A DNA stretch of 64,000 nucleotides, taken from positions 1,674,001 through 1,738,000 of the forward strand of contig NZ_CP034998.1 of the NCBI RefSeq assembly GCF_002531755.2, given 5' to 3'. The position numbers were made by a program, and so were the translations under genes. The notes beneath the pieces were generated by a model that was given only the letters and a program-made list of their open reading frames with translations, was not told the DNA's origin and ran no database searches. Of the stretch, positions 45,895 to 55,463 are shown piece by piece; within the stretch, counting starts at the first letter, position 1, and each line of letters opens with the position of its first letter. The stretch is from Rhizobium acidisoli. Lineage in GTDB: Bacteria; Pseudomonadota; Alphaproteobacteria; Rhizobiales; Rhizobiaceae.

Positions 45895-45895
45895 G

Positions 45896-46885
45896 ATGAC
45901 CAAGATGACGAAAACGCAGGCGGTTTCATTTTCGAGAACGGGCGGGCCGGAGGTCTTCGACTATGTCGAACTCGATCTGCCGTCGCCCGCAGCCGGCGAG
46001 GTGCAGATCCGCCAGGCGGCGGTCGGCCTCAATTTCATCGATGTCTATTTCCGCAACGGCACCTACAAGGCGCCGCATCTGCCCTTCGTCACCGGCAAGG
46101 AGGGCGCCGGCACCGTGACGGCGGTCGGCCCCGGCGTTGTGGATTTCAAGATCGGCGATCGTGTCGCCTATGCCAGCGCCGACGGTGCCTATAGCGCCGA
46201 GCGCAATATCGAGACGCGCCATCTGGTGCATGTGCCCGATGGCATCGAACTCGAAACGGCAGCGGCGATGATGCTGAAGGGCATGACCGCTGAATATCTC
46301 TTGAATCGCACCTTCAAGGTCGGCCCCGAGACGGTCCTCTTGTTTCATGCCGCCGCCGGCGGCGTTGGGCTGATCGCCGGCCAATGGGCAAAAGCGCTCG
46401 GCGCCACCGTCATCGGCACGGCGGGCTCTGAAGACAAGGTCCAGCTGGCGCTCGCCCATGGCTACGACCACGCGATCAACTACAAGAGCGAAGACTTCGC
46501 CGTCCGGGTCCGCGAGATCACCGCCGGCAGGGGCGTCGATGTCGTCTATGATTCGATCGGCCGCGATACTTTTCCACAGTCGCTCGATTGCCTGAAGCCG
46601 CGCGGCCTTTTTGCCTCTTTCGGCCAATCCTCCGGGCCGATCGAGAACTTTACCCTGGCGATGCTGGCGCAGAAGGGCTCGCTGTTTGCGACGCGGCCGA
46701 CGCTCTTCACCTATATCGCCGCCCGCCAGGAGCTGATCGACAGCGCCAAGGCGCTATTTGATGTTGTGCAAAGCAACAAAGTGCGTATCAATATCAATCA
46801 AACCTATCCGTTGCGTGAGGTTGGGCAGGCTCACGCGGATCTGGAAACAAGAAAAACAACAGGAACGACGCTGCTGATTCCATGA
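45896..46885 (+). CDS. qor: Quinone oxidoreductase (zeta-crystallin family)
   Basis: A 329-residue zinc-free medium-chain reductase. LNFIDVYFRNGTYKAPHLPF and GKEGAGTVTAVGPGV are hallmarks of the Qor group, and the NADPH-binding loop is HAAAGGVGLIAGQWAKALG. Catalytic zinc ligands are absent, as expected. A second in-frame ATG at 45905 lies 8 nt after agga and may be the true start. The gene follows pcs almost directly, so the two are probably co-transcribed. It reduces quinones with NADPH; the natural substrate is unclear. Confidence 0.88.
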   Translation: MTKMTKTQAVSFSRTGGPEVFDYVELDLPSPAAGEVQIRQAAVGLNFIDVYFRNGTYKAPHLPFVTGKEGAGTVTAVGPGVVDFKIGDRVAYASADGAYSAERNIETRHLVHVPDGIELETAAAMMLKGMTAEYLLNRTFKVGPETVLLFHAAAGGVGLIAGQWAKALGATVIGTAGSEDKVQLALAHGYDHAINYKSEDFAVRVREITAGRGVDVVYDSIGRDTFPQSLDCLKPRGLFASFGQSSGPIENFTLAMLAQKGSLFATRPTLFTYIAARQELIDSAKALFDVVQSNKVRININQTYPLREVGQAHADLETRKTTGTTLLIP

Positions 46886-46924
46886 GATCCGAACGGGCCG
46901 ATCAGCAGAAGAAATGAGGGGAAC

Positions 46925-48493
46925 GTGTCGCCATTGAATGTGCCGGAGTCCGGTGCGTTACTATCCGTCCAGAAGCTGACGAAGTTTTTCGGTGGCTTTG
47001 CCGCCTGCAATGAAATCGATCTCGATATCGCGCCGGGCGAAATTCATGCGCTTCTCGGCGAAAATGGCGCAGGCAAATCCACCCTTGTGAAGATGCTGTT
47101 CGGCGTTCTGGAGCCGACCAACGGGCAAATCCTCTGGGAAGGCAAGCCGGTCACGGTCACCTCGCCGGGCGAGGCCCGCAAGCTCGGCATCGGCATGGTC
47201 TTCCAGCATTTTTCGCTGTTCGAGGCGCTGACCGTTGCCGAAAACATTGCGCTGTCGCTCGATGATGCCATTCCGATCGGCAAGATCGCCGAGGAGGCGA
47301 GGGCGCTCTCTCAAGCTTACGGCCTGCCGCTCGACCCGCATGCCCATGTCGCCGATCTCTCGGTCGGCGAGCGCCAGCGCATCGAGATCGTCCGCGCGCT
47401 GCTGCAGAACCCGAAGCTGATCATTCTCGACGAGCCGACCTCGGTGCTGACGCCGCAGGAGGCCGATAGGCTGTTCGAAACATTGTTCAAGCTGCGCGCC
47501 GAGGGCCGCTCGGTTCTCTATATCAGCCATCGCCTGGAAGAGGTGCAGCGCATCTGCGATCGCGCCACCGTGCTGCGCCATGGCCGCGTCACCGGCGCCT
47601 GCGATCCGAAGCAGGAAACGCCTGCCTCGCTTGCCCGGATGATGGTCGGCAGCGAGGTGGCGACCGTCACCCATCCCGAGCGCTCGGACAAGGGCGAGGT
47701 GCAGCTTGCCGTTGCCAACCTGTCGGTTCCCGCGCGCACGCCATTCGCCATGCCGCTGCGCGATGTCTCCATGGCTGTGCGCGCAGGCGAAATCCTTGCC
47801 ATTGCCGGTGTTGCCGGCAACGGCCAGAGCGAGCTCTTCGATGCGCTCTCCGGCGAATATCCGGTCGCTTCGCCCGAGGCAATCGTCATCCGCAAGAAGC
47901 CTGTGGGCACCGAGGGCATCACCGCCCGCCGCCTGCTCGGCGCCGGTTTCGTGCCGGAGGAGCGGCATGGCCATGCCGCCGTTTCTGCGATGAAACTGTC
48001 GGACAATCTGGTGCTCGCCCGCAGCCAGTCGGATCGCAAGGCGTTTCTCGGCCTGCTCGGCATCATCCGCCACGGCGCGGTAAAATCTGCCGCACGGCGG
48101 ATTTCCGAGGCGATGGATGTGCGCAAGAGCGGCGACGACCCGGCCGCCGGCTCGCTCTCCGGCGGCAATCTGCAGAAATTCATCGTCGGCCGCGAACTCG
48201 ACCGCCAGCCGGCCGTGCTGGTCGTCAACCAGCCGACCTGGGGTGTCGATGCCGGGGCTGCAAGCCGCATCCGCCAGGCGCTGGTCGATCTTGCAAAGGC
48301 CGGCTCCGCCGTCGTCGTCATCAGTCAGGATCTCGACGAGATCTTCGAAGTGGCGACCGATATCGCCGTCATCTCCGAGGGACGCCTTTCCAGCCCGTTT
48401 CCATCAGGCGAACTGACGCGCGAAAAGATCGGCCTGCTGATGGGCGGCCTGCATCAGAGCGGCGGCGCTCCAGAGGCGCCCCATGCGCATTGA
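46925..48493 (+). CDS. BMP-type ABC transporter ATP-binding protein
   Basis: A 522-residue double ATPase of the nucleoside-uptake type. The N-terminal half has Walker A GENGAGKSTLVKML, signature LSVGERQRIEI, Walker B LIILDEPTSVLTPQE and switch YISHRLEEV. The C-terminal half has a degenerate Walker A (GVAGNGQSELFD) and signature LSGGNLQKFIVGREL, as in family members generally. The start is GTG 46925 behind gagggga. It overlaps the next permease frame closely (stop 11 nt before its ATG). First gene of a four-gene importer that ends with the binding protein. Confidence 0.88.
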   Translation: MSPLNVPESGALLSVQKLTKFFGGFAACNEIDLDIAPGEIHALLGENGAGKSTLVKMLFGVLEPTNGQILWEGKPVTVTSPGEARKLGIGMVFQHFSLFEALTVAENIALSLDDAIPIGKIAEEARALSQAYGLPLDPHAHVADLSVGERQRIEIVRALLQNPKLIILDEPTSVLTPQEADRLFETLFKLRAEGRSVLYISHRLEEVQRICDRATVLRHGRVTGACDPKQETPASLARMMVGSEVATVTHPERSDKGEVQLAVANLSVPARTPFAMPLRDVSMAVRAGEILAIAGVAGNGQSELFDALSGEYPVASPEAIVIRKKPVGTEGITARRLLGAGFVPEERHGHAAVSAMKLSDNLVLARSQSDRKAFLGLLGIIRHGAVKSAARRISEAMDVRKSGDDPAAGSLSGGNLQKFIVGRELDRQPAVLVVNQPTWGVDAGAASRIRQALVDLAKAGSAVVVISQDLDEIFEVATDIAVISEGRLSSPFPSGELTREKIGLLMGGLHQSGGAPEAPHAH

Positions 48494-48504
48494 AGAGGCA
48501 GCCC

Positions 48505-49590
48505 ATGCGCATTGAACTCGAAAAACGCCCCGACGTCTCGAAGCTCTATACCTTCGTCTCGCCGCTGCTGGCCCTTGTGCTGACACTGGTGTTCGGCGCC
48601 ATCATGTTCGCCATGCTCGGCAAGGACCCTGTGGAGGCGCTGGACGCCTTCTTTGTCGAGCCGCTGCTCGAGGTCTGGTCGCTGCACGAACTGGCGATCA
48701 AGGCCGCACCGTTGATCCTGATCGCCGTCGGCCTGGCGGTCTGCTATCGCTCGAACAACTGGAATATCGGCGCCGAAGGCCAGTTCACCATCGGCGCCAT
48801 CACCGGCTCCTATCTGCCGATCGTCTTCTACGACTGGCATTCGCCGCTCGTCCTGCCGCTGATGCTCATCCTCGGAGCGCTCGGCGGTGCGCTTTTCGCC
48901 GCCATTCCGGCGCTGTTGAAGGCGCATTTCAACACCAACGAAATCCTGACGTCGCTGATGCTGGTCTATATCGCCCAGCTCTTCCTCGACTGGCTGATCC
49001 GCGGCGCCTGGCGCGATCCGAAGGGCTTCAACTTTCCGGTCTCGCGCGATTTCGCCCCTGAGGCGGTGCTGCCGGCGATCTGGGAAGAATCGGGCCGAGC
49101 CCATTGGGCCTTCATCTTCGCCATTATCGCGGCGATCGGCGTCTGGTTCATGCTGCGTTATACGCTGAAAGGCTTCGAGATCGTCGTGCTCGGCCAGTCG
49201 GAGCGGGCAGGGCGCTTTGCCGGTTTCTCGTCGAAGAAGATGATCTGGTTCAGCTTCCTCTTTTCCGGCGCTCTTGCCGGCCTTGCCGGGATAGCCGAGG
49301 TTTCCGGCTCGATCGGCCACCTGCAGCCGGCGATCTCGCCGGGCTACGGCTTCACCGCCATCATCGTCGCCTTTTTGGGACGCCTCAATCCGCTTGGCAT
49401 CATCGCCTCCGGCCTGGTGCTGGCATTGACCTATCTCGGCGGCGAGGCGGCACAGCTGTCGCTCGGCGTCTCCGACAAGGTCACCCGCGTCTTCCAGGGC
49501 CTGCTGCTCTTCTTCGTGCTCTCCTGCGATACGCTGATCTATTACAAAATCCGCATCGTCTGGTCGCGGCTGAGAGGTGGGGCGGCATGA
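48505..49590 (+). CDS. BMP-type ABC transporter permease 1
   Basis: A 361-residue inner-membrane protein with eight or more helices, of the BPD_transp_2 fold. CYRSNNWNIGAEGQFTIGAI and LKAHFNTNEILTSLMLVYIA are diagnostic of nucleoside-type permeases (NupP/YufP). ATG 48505 follows gagg at 6 nt. Its stop overlaps the start of the second permease (ATGA). It forms the channel with that protein; the substrate is probably a purine nucleoside or a related compound. Confidence 0.9.
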   Translation: MRIELEKRPDVSKLYTFVSPLLALVLTLVFGAIMFAMLGKDPVEALDAFFVEPLLEVWSLHELAIKAAPLILIAVGLAVCYRSNNWNIGAEGQFTIGAITGSYLPIVFYDWHSPLVLPLMLILGALGGALFAAIPALLKAHFNTNEILTSLMLVYIAQLFLDWLIRGAWRDPKGFNFPVSRDFAPEAVLPAIWEESGRAHWAFIFAIIAAIGVWFMLRYTLKGFEIVVLGQSERAGRFAGFSSKKMIWFSFLFSGALAGLAGIAEVSGSIGHLQPAISPGYGFTAIIVAFLGRLNPLGIIASGLVLALTYLGGEAAQLSLGVSDKVTRVFQGLLLFFVLSCDTLIYYKIRIVWSRLRGGAA

Positions 49591-50507
49591 GCATCTTCGA
49601 AGCCATCCTGCTGACCGTCATCACCGCCTCGACGCCGCTCGTCATCGCCGCCCTCGGTGAACTCGTCACGGAGCGTTCCGGCGTTCTCAATCTCGGCGTC
49701 GAAGGCATGATGATCATGGGCGCGGTCGCTGCATTTGCCGGCGCGCAGATCTCGGGCTCGCCCTATGTCGGCATCGTCTGCGGCATTGCCGCGGGCGCGC
49801 TTTTTTCGCTTCTCTTCGCCTTCCTGACGCTGACGCTGGTGGCAAATCAGGTGGCGACGGGACTGGCGCTCACCCTTCTCGGCCTCGGCGTATCGGGCAT
49901 GCTCGGCGAAGCCTATGTCAGCATGCCCGGCATCCGGCTGGGAGAAATCGTCATTCCGGTCCTCTCCGACATTCCGGTCATTGGCCACGTTCTCTTCCGG
50001 CAGGATCTGATCTTCTACCTGTCGATTGCGCTTGTGGTCGGTGTCAGCTGGTTCCTGTTCCGCAGCCGGGCCGGGCTGAAGCTGAGGGCGATCGGCGACA
50101 GTCACGCTTCGGCGCATGCGCTCGGCATTCAGGTTATCCGCACGCGCTATCTGGCGGTGATGTTCGGCGGCGCCTGCGCCGGGCTTGCCGGCGCGCAGCT
50201 GTCGCTCGTCTACACCCCGCAATGGGCGGAGAACATGTCGGCCGGCCGCGGCTGGATCACGCTGGCGCTGGTGGTCTTCGCCTCCTGGCGGCCGTGGCGG
50301 GTCTTTGCCGGCGGTTATCTCTTCGGCGCGGTCACCATCCTGCAGCTGCACGCACAGGCCTTCGGTCTCGGCATTCCCTCGCAGTTCCTCTCGATGCTGC
50401 CCTATGCCGCGACTATTGTGGTTCTCATCATCATTTCTCATAATCGGCGCACGACGTTGATCAATACGCCCGCCTCGCTCGGAAAAGCCTTCGTGCCGGA
50501 GCGATAA
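49587..50507 (+). CDS. BMP-type ABC transporter permease 2
   Basis: A 306-residue permease of the same fold as its neighbour (NupQ/YufQ type). TPLVIAALGELVTERSGVLN and VEGMMIMGAVAAFAGA near the start, and LVANQVATGLALTLLGLGVSG in the middle, are characteristic. About eight helices. Translation is coupled to the first permease by the ATGA overlap. The binding-protein gene follows after 54 nt. Confidence 0.9.
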   Translation: MSIFEAILLTVITASTPLVIAALGELVTERSGVLNLGVEGMMIMGAVAAFAGAQISGSPYVGIVCGIAAGALFSLLFAFLTLTLVANQVATGLALTLLGLGVSGMLGEAYVSMPGIRLGEIVIPVLSDIPVIGHVLFRQDLIFYLSIALVVGVSWFLFRSRAGLKLRAIGDSHASAHALGIQVIRTRYLAVMFGGACAGLAGAQLSLVYTPQWAENMSAGRGWITLALVVFASWRPWRVFAGGYLFGAVTILQLHAQAFGLGIPSQFLSMLPYAATIVVLIIISHNRRTTLINTPASLGKAFVPER

Positions 50508-50561
50508 AGCAACACGATAAAGACGGGTTTCCGCAATAACTTCAAACCAACAGGGGTTCCC

Positions 50562-51638
50562 ATGAAGAAATACGCATTGACACTCGCCGCCTCGGCTGCC
50601 GCCGTGATCGGCATCTCGTCGGCCGCTCAGGCTGCCGATAAGACGAAGGTCTGCTTCGTCTATGTCGGTTCGCACACCGATGGCGGTTATTCGCAGGCGC
50701 ATGATCTCGGCCGCCAGCAGGTCCAGGCCGAATTCGGCGACAAGATCGAAACGCCTTACCTCGAAAACGTGCCGGAAGGCCCGGACGCTGAGCGCGCCAT
50801 CGAGCGCCTTGCCCGTTCCGGCTGCAAGCTGATCTTCACGACGTCCTTCGGCTTCATGGATGCGACAGTCAAGGTTGCCGCCAAGTTCCCGAAGGTCAAG
50901 TTCGAGCACGGCACCGGCTACAAATCCGGCCCCAACCTCGCCACCTACAATTCTCGCTTCTATGAAGGCCGCTACATCCTCGGCCAGATCGCCGCCAAGA
51001 CCTCGAAGAACCATGGTGCGGCCTACATCGCCTCCTTCCCGATCCCGGAAGTGGTGATGGGCATCAACTCCTTCGAGCAGGGCGCCAAGTCGATCGATCC
51101 GAGCTTCAAGCTGAAGGTCATCTGGGTCAACACCTGGTTCGACCCGGGCAAGGAAGCCGATGCCGCCAAGGCGATGGTCGACCAGGGCGTCGACGTTCTG
51201 ACCCAGCACACCGATACCACGGCGCCGATGCAGGTTGCCGAAGAACGCGGCATCCACGCCTTCGGCCAGGCATCCGACATGATCGCGGCAGGCCCCAAGG
51301 CGCAGCTGACGGCGATCGTCGATACCTGGGGCACCTACTACTCCAAGCGTGTTCACGCGCTTCTGGACGGCACCTGGAAGTCCGAGCAGAGCTGGGACGG
51401 CCTGAAGGACGGCATCCTGAAGATGGCGCCCTACACCAACATGCCTGACGACGTGAAGAAGATGGCCGAGGAAACCGAAGCCAAGATCAAGTCGGGCGAG
51501 GTGCATCCCTTCACCGGTCCGATCAATAAGCAGGACGGCACGCCTTGGCTGAAGGCCGGCGAGAAGGCCGATGACGGCACGCTGCTCGGCATGAATTTCT
51601 ATGTCGAAGGCGTCGACGACAAGCTGCCGGCGCAATAA
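50562..51638 (+). CDS. BMP family ABC transporter substrate-binding protein
   Basis: A 358-residue periplasmic protein of the BMP/TmpC/PnrA family. The signal peptide is about residues 1-24 (LTLAASAAAVIGISSAAQAA). VCFVYVGSHTDGGYSQAHDLG begins the first lobe; EHGTGYKSGPNLATYNSRFYEGRY is a conserved binding segment. PnrA-like members bind purine nucleosides, and some rhizobial relatives bind other small heterocycles. It is the last gene of the importer and is followed by a strong terminator. Confidence 0.9.
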   Translation: MKKYALTLAASAAAVIGISSAAQAADKTKVCFVYVGSHTDGGYSQAHDLGRQQVQAEFGDKIETPYLENVPEGPDAERAIERLARSGCKLIFTTSFGFMDATVKVAAKFPKVKFEHGTGYKSGPNLATYNSRFYEGRYILGQIAAKTSKNHGAAYIASFPIPEVVMGINSFEQGAKSIDPSFKLKVIWVNTWFDPGKEADAAKAMVDQGVDVLTQHTDTTAPMQVAEERGIHAFGQASDMIAAGPKAQLTAIVDTWGTYYSKRVHALLDGTWKSEQSWDGLKDGILKMAPYTNMPDDVKKMAEETEAKIKSGEVHPFTGPINKQDGTPWLKAGEKADDGTLLGMNFYVEGVDDKLPAQ

Positions 51639-51661
51639 GCCGCCTTCAATTCGCAGTTGCG

Positions 51662-51690
51662 AAGAGCGCCCCTGTGGGCGCTCTTTTTTT
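51662..51690 (+). terminator. Intrinsic terminator after the BMP importer
   Basis: The stem agagcgccc / gggcgctct with a two- to three-base loop, followed by a run of eight or more T, lies 24 nt after the binding-protein stop. It is a textbook rho-independent terminator for the rightward operon. Confidence 0.88.
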
Positions 51691-51781
51691 TGCTGCGCTG
51701 CATGCAAAGATTCCGATTTACAAAAGTAATACTATATGATTTTTTGACCCTGCGCCGCGAGACGCGGCTTGGGAGGAAATC

Positions 51782-52744
51782 ATGAAATTGAAGACTGCAC
51801 TTTTGAGTGCCACGATTCTTGCTGCCTGCATGTTCGGTTCGGCTTCGGCCGCCGGATTGACCGTCGGCTTCTCGCAGATCGGCTCGGAATCGGGCTGGCG
51901 CGCGGCTGAAACGACTGTAACCAAGGAACAGGCCAAGAAGCGCGGCATCGATCTGAAGTTTGCCGATGCGCAGCAGAAGCAGGAAAATCAGATCAAGGCT
52001 CTGCGCTCCTTCATTGCTCAGGGCGTCGATGCCATCCTCATTGCTCCGGTCGTCGAAACCGGCTGGGACGACGTTCTGAAGGAAGCCAAGGAAGCCAAGA
52101 TTCCGGTCATCCTTCTTGACCGCACCATCAAGGCTCCAGACGATCTCTACCTGACGGCTGTTACCTCGGATCTCGTCCACGAAGGCAAGGTCGCTGGTGA
52201 CTTCCTGGTCAAGACCGTCGGCGACAAGAAGTGCAACGTTGTCGAGTTGCAGGGCACGACCGGTTCGTCGCCGGCCATCGCCCGCAAGAAGGGCTTCGAA
52301 GAAGCGCTCGCCGGCCACGACAACCTCAAGATCGTTCGCAGCCAGACCGGCGACTTCACCCGCACCAAGGGCAAGGAAGTCATGGAAAGCTTCCTGAAGG
52401 CCGAGAATGGCGGCAAGGATATCTGCGCTCTCTACGCCCATAATGACGATATGGCCGTCGGCGCCATCCAGGCGATCAAGGAAGCCGGCCTGAAGCCCGG
52501 CAAGGATATCCTCGTCGTCTCGATCGACGCCGTTCCGGATATCTTCAAGGCGATGTTTGAAGGCGAGTCCAATGCCACGGTCGAGCTGACGCCGAATATG
52601 GCAGGTCCGGCCTTCGATGCGCTCGACGCCTACCTGAAGGACAAGAAGGCTCCGCCGAAGTGGATCCAGACCGAATCCAAGCTTTACACGCCTGCCGACG
52701 AGCCGATGAAGGTCTACGAAGAGAAGAAGGGTCAGGGCTACTGA
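51782..52744 (+). CDS. ytfQ: Galactofuranose-type ABC substrate-binding protein
   Basis: A 320-residue periplasmic protein with a signal peptide ending near residue 23 (ASAA). LTVGFSQIGSESGWRAAET, DAQQKQENQIKALRSFIAQG, VELQGTTGSSPAIARKKGF and YAHNDDMAVGAIQAIKEAGLK follow E. coli YtfQ closely throughout, which binds galactofuranose. The ribosome site gggagg is strong. A 185-nt gap containing a hairpin repeat separates it from the ATPase gene, which could lower downstream expression relative to the abundant binding protein. Confidence 0.9.
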   Translation: MKLKTALLSATILAACMFGSASAAGLTVGFSQIGSESGWRAAETTVTKEQAKKRGIDLKFADAQQKQENQIKALRSFIAQGVDAILIAPVVETGWDDVLKEAKEAKIPVILLDRTIKAPDDLYLTAVTSDLVHEGKVAGDFLVKTVGDKKCNVVELQGTTGSSPAIARKKGFEEALAGHDNLKIVRSQTGDFTRTKGKEVMESFLKAENGGKDICALYAHNDDMAVGAIQAIKEAGLKPGKDILVVSIDAVPDIFKAMFEGESNATVELTPNMAGPAFDALDAYLKDKKAPPKWIQTESKLYTPADEPMKVYEEKKGQGY

Positions 52745-52759
52745 TCTGATTTGACGCCG

Positions 52760-52835
52760 CTGCATAATCCCTGAATCGGGAGCGATTGAGGGGGAAATGA
52801 TGCAGCAATCAAGCGCTGTAGAACCGCACCGGCCC
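52760..52835 (+). repeat. Dispersed rhizobial intergenic repeat, copy 2
   Basis: It starts ctgcataatccctgaatcgg and continues agcgattgagggggaaatgatgcag, matching the ends and inner inverted pair of the copy at 26001 with several changes; the later part (caagcgctgtag) is degenerate. It lies between ytfQ and ytfR, where an RNA hairpin could protect the ytfQ message or attenuate the operon. Confidence 0.6.
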
Positions 52836-52929
52836 ATCATGGACCGGTGCGGAACTGCCTTGCCGCCTTGGGACGTCATGTCCGGCCGCGGCGCGGCTTT
52901 TGCCGTCAATATCAGGAAAACAGACCCTT

Positions 52930-54453
52930 ATGATTCACGATTTCGAGAACGTTCTCGCGGCTTCCGGAATATCGAAATTCTTTCCCGGCGCGGTGGCGTT
53001 GGACAAGGTCGATTTCACGCTGCGCAAGGGCGAGGTGCACGCGCTGCTGGGCGAAAACGGTGCCGGCAAATCGACACTGATCAAATGCATCACCGGCGCC
53101 TATCATCGTGACGAGGGCAGCCTGACGCTCGACGGCCAGGAAATCAATCCGGCCAATACGCTCGCCGCCCAGAAGCTCGGCATCGGCACGGTCTACCAGG
53201 AAGTCAACCTGCTGGCCAATCTGAGCGTCGCCGAAAACCTCTTTCTTGGACGCCAGCCAAGGCGTTTCGGCATGACCGACGTGCGCGCGATGAACCGCAA
53301 GGCGCGCGAACTGCTGACCGGTTACGGCATCGATATCGACGTCACCGCCGAGCTTGGCCGCTTCTCCGTCGCCGTCCAGCAGGTGGTCGCCATCGCCCGT
53401 GCCGTCGATCTTTCCGGCAAGGTGCTGATATTGGACGAGCCGACGGCAAGCCTCGACAACCAGGAAGTGGCGCTGCTCTTCCGCATCATCGAGGACCTGA
53501 AGAAGCGCGGTCTGGGCATCGTCTTCATTACCCATTTTCTCGAGCAGGTCTATGCGATCAGCGACCGCATCACCGTGCTGCGCAACGGCAAGCTCGTCGG
53601 CACCCGCGACGTCGCCGATCTGCCGCGCCAGGGCCTGATCGCCATGATGCTCGGCCGCGAATTGGCGCATGTCGAGGAGACGGTCAGGGAACGCAGCCTT
53701 GCTGCCGGCGAGGTCCGCTATCGTTTCGCAGGCTACGGCAAGCGCGGCAAGGTCAAGCCCTTCGATCTCGATGTGCGCGCCGGCGAAGTGGTCGGCATTG
53801 CCGGGCTGCTCGGCTCCGGCCGCACCGAAACCGCCGAACTGCTCTTCGGCGTCGAACATGCCGATAGCGGCAGCGCCACGATCGACGGCCAGCCGGTCAC
53901 GCTTTCGAGCCCGCGCGCCGCAATCGAAAAAGGCTTCGGCTTCTGCCCCGAGGACCGCAAGACCGACGGCATCGTCGGCGACCTGTCGATCCGGGAGAAC
54001 ATTGCGCTTGCGCTGCAGGCCCGCCGCGGCTGGACCCGGCCGCTGTCGCGCGCCGAGCAGAATGCGCTTGCCGACCGCTACATCAAGGCGCTCGATATCC
54101 GCACCACCGACCGCGAGAAGCCGATCCGCCTGCTTTCCGGCGGCAACCAGCAGAAAGCGATCCTTGCCCGCTGGCTGGCGACCAACCCGAAGTTCCTGAT
54201 CCTCGACGAGCCGACCCGCGGCATCGATGTCGGCGCCCATGCCGAGATCATCCGCCTTATCGAACAGCTCTGCGCCGAAGGCATGTCGCTGATCGTGATT
54301 TCATCGGAACTTGAAGAGCTTGTCGCCTATAGTTCACGTGTCATCGTCCTTCGCGACAGGCAGCATATCGCCGAGTTGACCGGGGAACGTATCACCGCCG
54401 CCGGCATCGTCGATGCCATCGCTGCCGCCGAACACAAGATGGAGGATGCATGA
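52930..54453 (+). CDS. ytfR: Galactofuranose-type ABC ATP-binding protein
   Basis: A 507-residue double ATPase of the ribose/galactofuranose class. The first half has Walker A GENGAGKSTLIK, signature-region VAVQQVVAIARA, Walker B LILDEPTASLDNQE and switch FITHFLEQV. The second half has GLLGSGRTETAELLFG, EDRKTDGIV, LLSGGNQQKAILARWL and LILDEPTRGIDVG. The first-half signature LSGGQ is replaced by FSVAVQQ, as is usual in this class. ATG 52930 is preferred over an in-frame start ten codons upstream. It overlaps ytfT by 4 nt. Confidence 0.88.
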   Translation: MIHDFENVLAASGISKFFPGAVALDKVDFTLRKGEVHALLGENGAGKSTLIKCITGAYHRDEGSLTLDGQEINPANTLAAQKLGIGTVYQEVNLLANLSVAENLFLGRQPRRFGMTDVRAMNRKARELLTGYGIDIDVTAELGRFSVAVQQVVAIARAVDLSGKVLILDEPTASLDNQEVALLFRIIEDLKKRGLGIVFITHFLEQVYAISDRITVLRNGKLVGTRDVADLPRQGLIAMMLGRELAHVEETVRERSLAAGEVRYRFAGYGKRGKVKPFDLDVRAGEVVGIAGLLGSGRTETAELLFGVEHADSGSATIDGQPVTLSSPRAAIEKGFGFCPEDRKTDGIVGDLSIRENIALALQARRGWTRPLSRAEQNALADRYIKALDIRTTDREKPIRLLSGGNQQKAILARWLATNPKFLILDEPTRGIDVGAHAEIIRLIEQLCAEGMSLIVISSELEELVAYSSRVIVLRDRQHIAELTGERITAAGIVDAIAAAEHKMEDA

Positions 54454-55463
54454 GGTCCTCGCTGAACGCGCTGGCTTTTCGCCTGGCGCCGCAATTGATC
54501 GCGCTCGCTGTTATTCTTTTGTTGAATTTCATGACGTCGCCGCAGTTTTTTAATGTCGTGGTTCAGAACGACCGGCTCTATGGCAGCCTGATCGACGTGC
54601 TCAATCGCGGCGCGCCGGTGGCGTTGCTGGCGATCGGCATGACGCTGGTGATTGCCACCAAGGGCATCGACCTCTCCGTCGGGGCGGTTATCGCCATCTG
54701 CGGCGCCGTCGCCGCCTCGTCGATTGTCTCAGGAAATTCAGTTGGTTACACCATTGTCTTGACGCTGGCGATCGGCATTGCTTGCGGCGTCTGGAACGGT
54801 TTCCTGGTGGCGGTCCTCAATATCCAGCCGATCATCGCCACGCTGGTGCTGATGGTCGCCGGCCGCGGCATCGCCCAGCTCATCACCGAAGGCGCCATCC
54901 TCACCTTCAACGATGACGGGCTGACCTTCTTCGGCAGCGGCTCCATGGCCCTCCTGCCAATGCCTGTCGTCATCTGGCTGCTCGTCGGCCTGCTCGTCAT
55001 CCTGCTTGTGCGCCGCACGGCGCTCGGCATGCTGATCGAGGCCGTCGGCATCAATCGTCGTGCCAGCACGCTCTCCGGCATTCAGACGCCGGTGCTGCTG
55101 ATGGCCGTCTATATGCTGAGCGGGCTCTGCGCCTCGATCGCCGGCATCATCGTCGCCGCCGACATCAAGGGTGCCGACGCCAACAATGCCGGCCTCTGGC
55201 TGGAACTCGATGCCATCCTCGCTGTCGTCGTCGGCGGCAATTCGCTGCTCGGCGGCCGCTTCAGCATTCTCGGATCGCTGATCGGCGCGATGATCATCCA
55301 AGCTGTCAATACCGGCATCCTGTCTTCCGGCTTCCCGCCTGAATTCAACCTGATCATCAAGGCGGTCATCATTATCGTCATCCTCGTCATCCAGTCGCCG
55401 GCGGTGCAATCGCTCGCCATCTTCGCCAGCCGCCGGCAGGGCGGAAGGGAGCAGCCGAAATGA
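54450..55463 (+). CDS. ytfT: Galactofuranose-type ABC permease
   Basis: A 337-residue permease of the RbsC-like fold with about nine helices. VALLAIGMTLVIATKGIDLSVG, near residue 55, is the conserved second-helix signature. NIQPIIATLVLMVAGRGIAQL and EAVGINRRASTLSGI are other family blocks. The start overlaps the ytfR stop and its stop overlaps the yjfF start, both by ATGA, so the four-gene unit is tightly coupled. Confidence 0.88.
   Translation: MRSSLNALAFRLAPQLIALAVILLLNFMTSPQFFNVVVQNDRLYGSLIDVLNRGAPVALLAIGMTLVIATKGIDLSVGAVIAICGAVAASSIVSGNSVGYTIVLTLAIGIACGVWNGFLVAVLNIQPIIATLVLMVAGRGIAQLITEGAILTFNDDGLTFFGSGSMALLPMPVVIWLLVGLLVILLVRRTALGMLIEAVGINRRASTLSGIQTPVLLMAVYMLSGLCASIAGIIVAADIKGADANNAGLWLELDAILAVVVGGNSLLGGRFSILGSLIGAMIIQAVNTGILSSGFPPEFNLIIKAVIIIVILVIQSPAVQSLAIFASRRQGGREQPK

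Noticed and set aside
49542..51707. 721-codon leftward open frame over the BMP importer genes
   Set aside because: Antisense shadow of a permease and a binding protein with strong family features; crosses a terminator.
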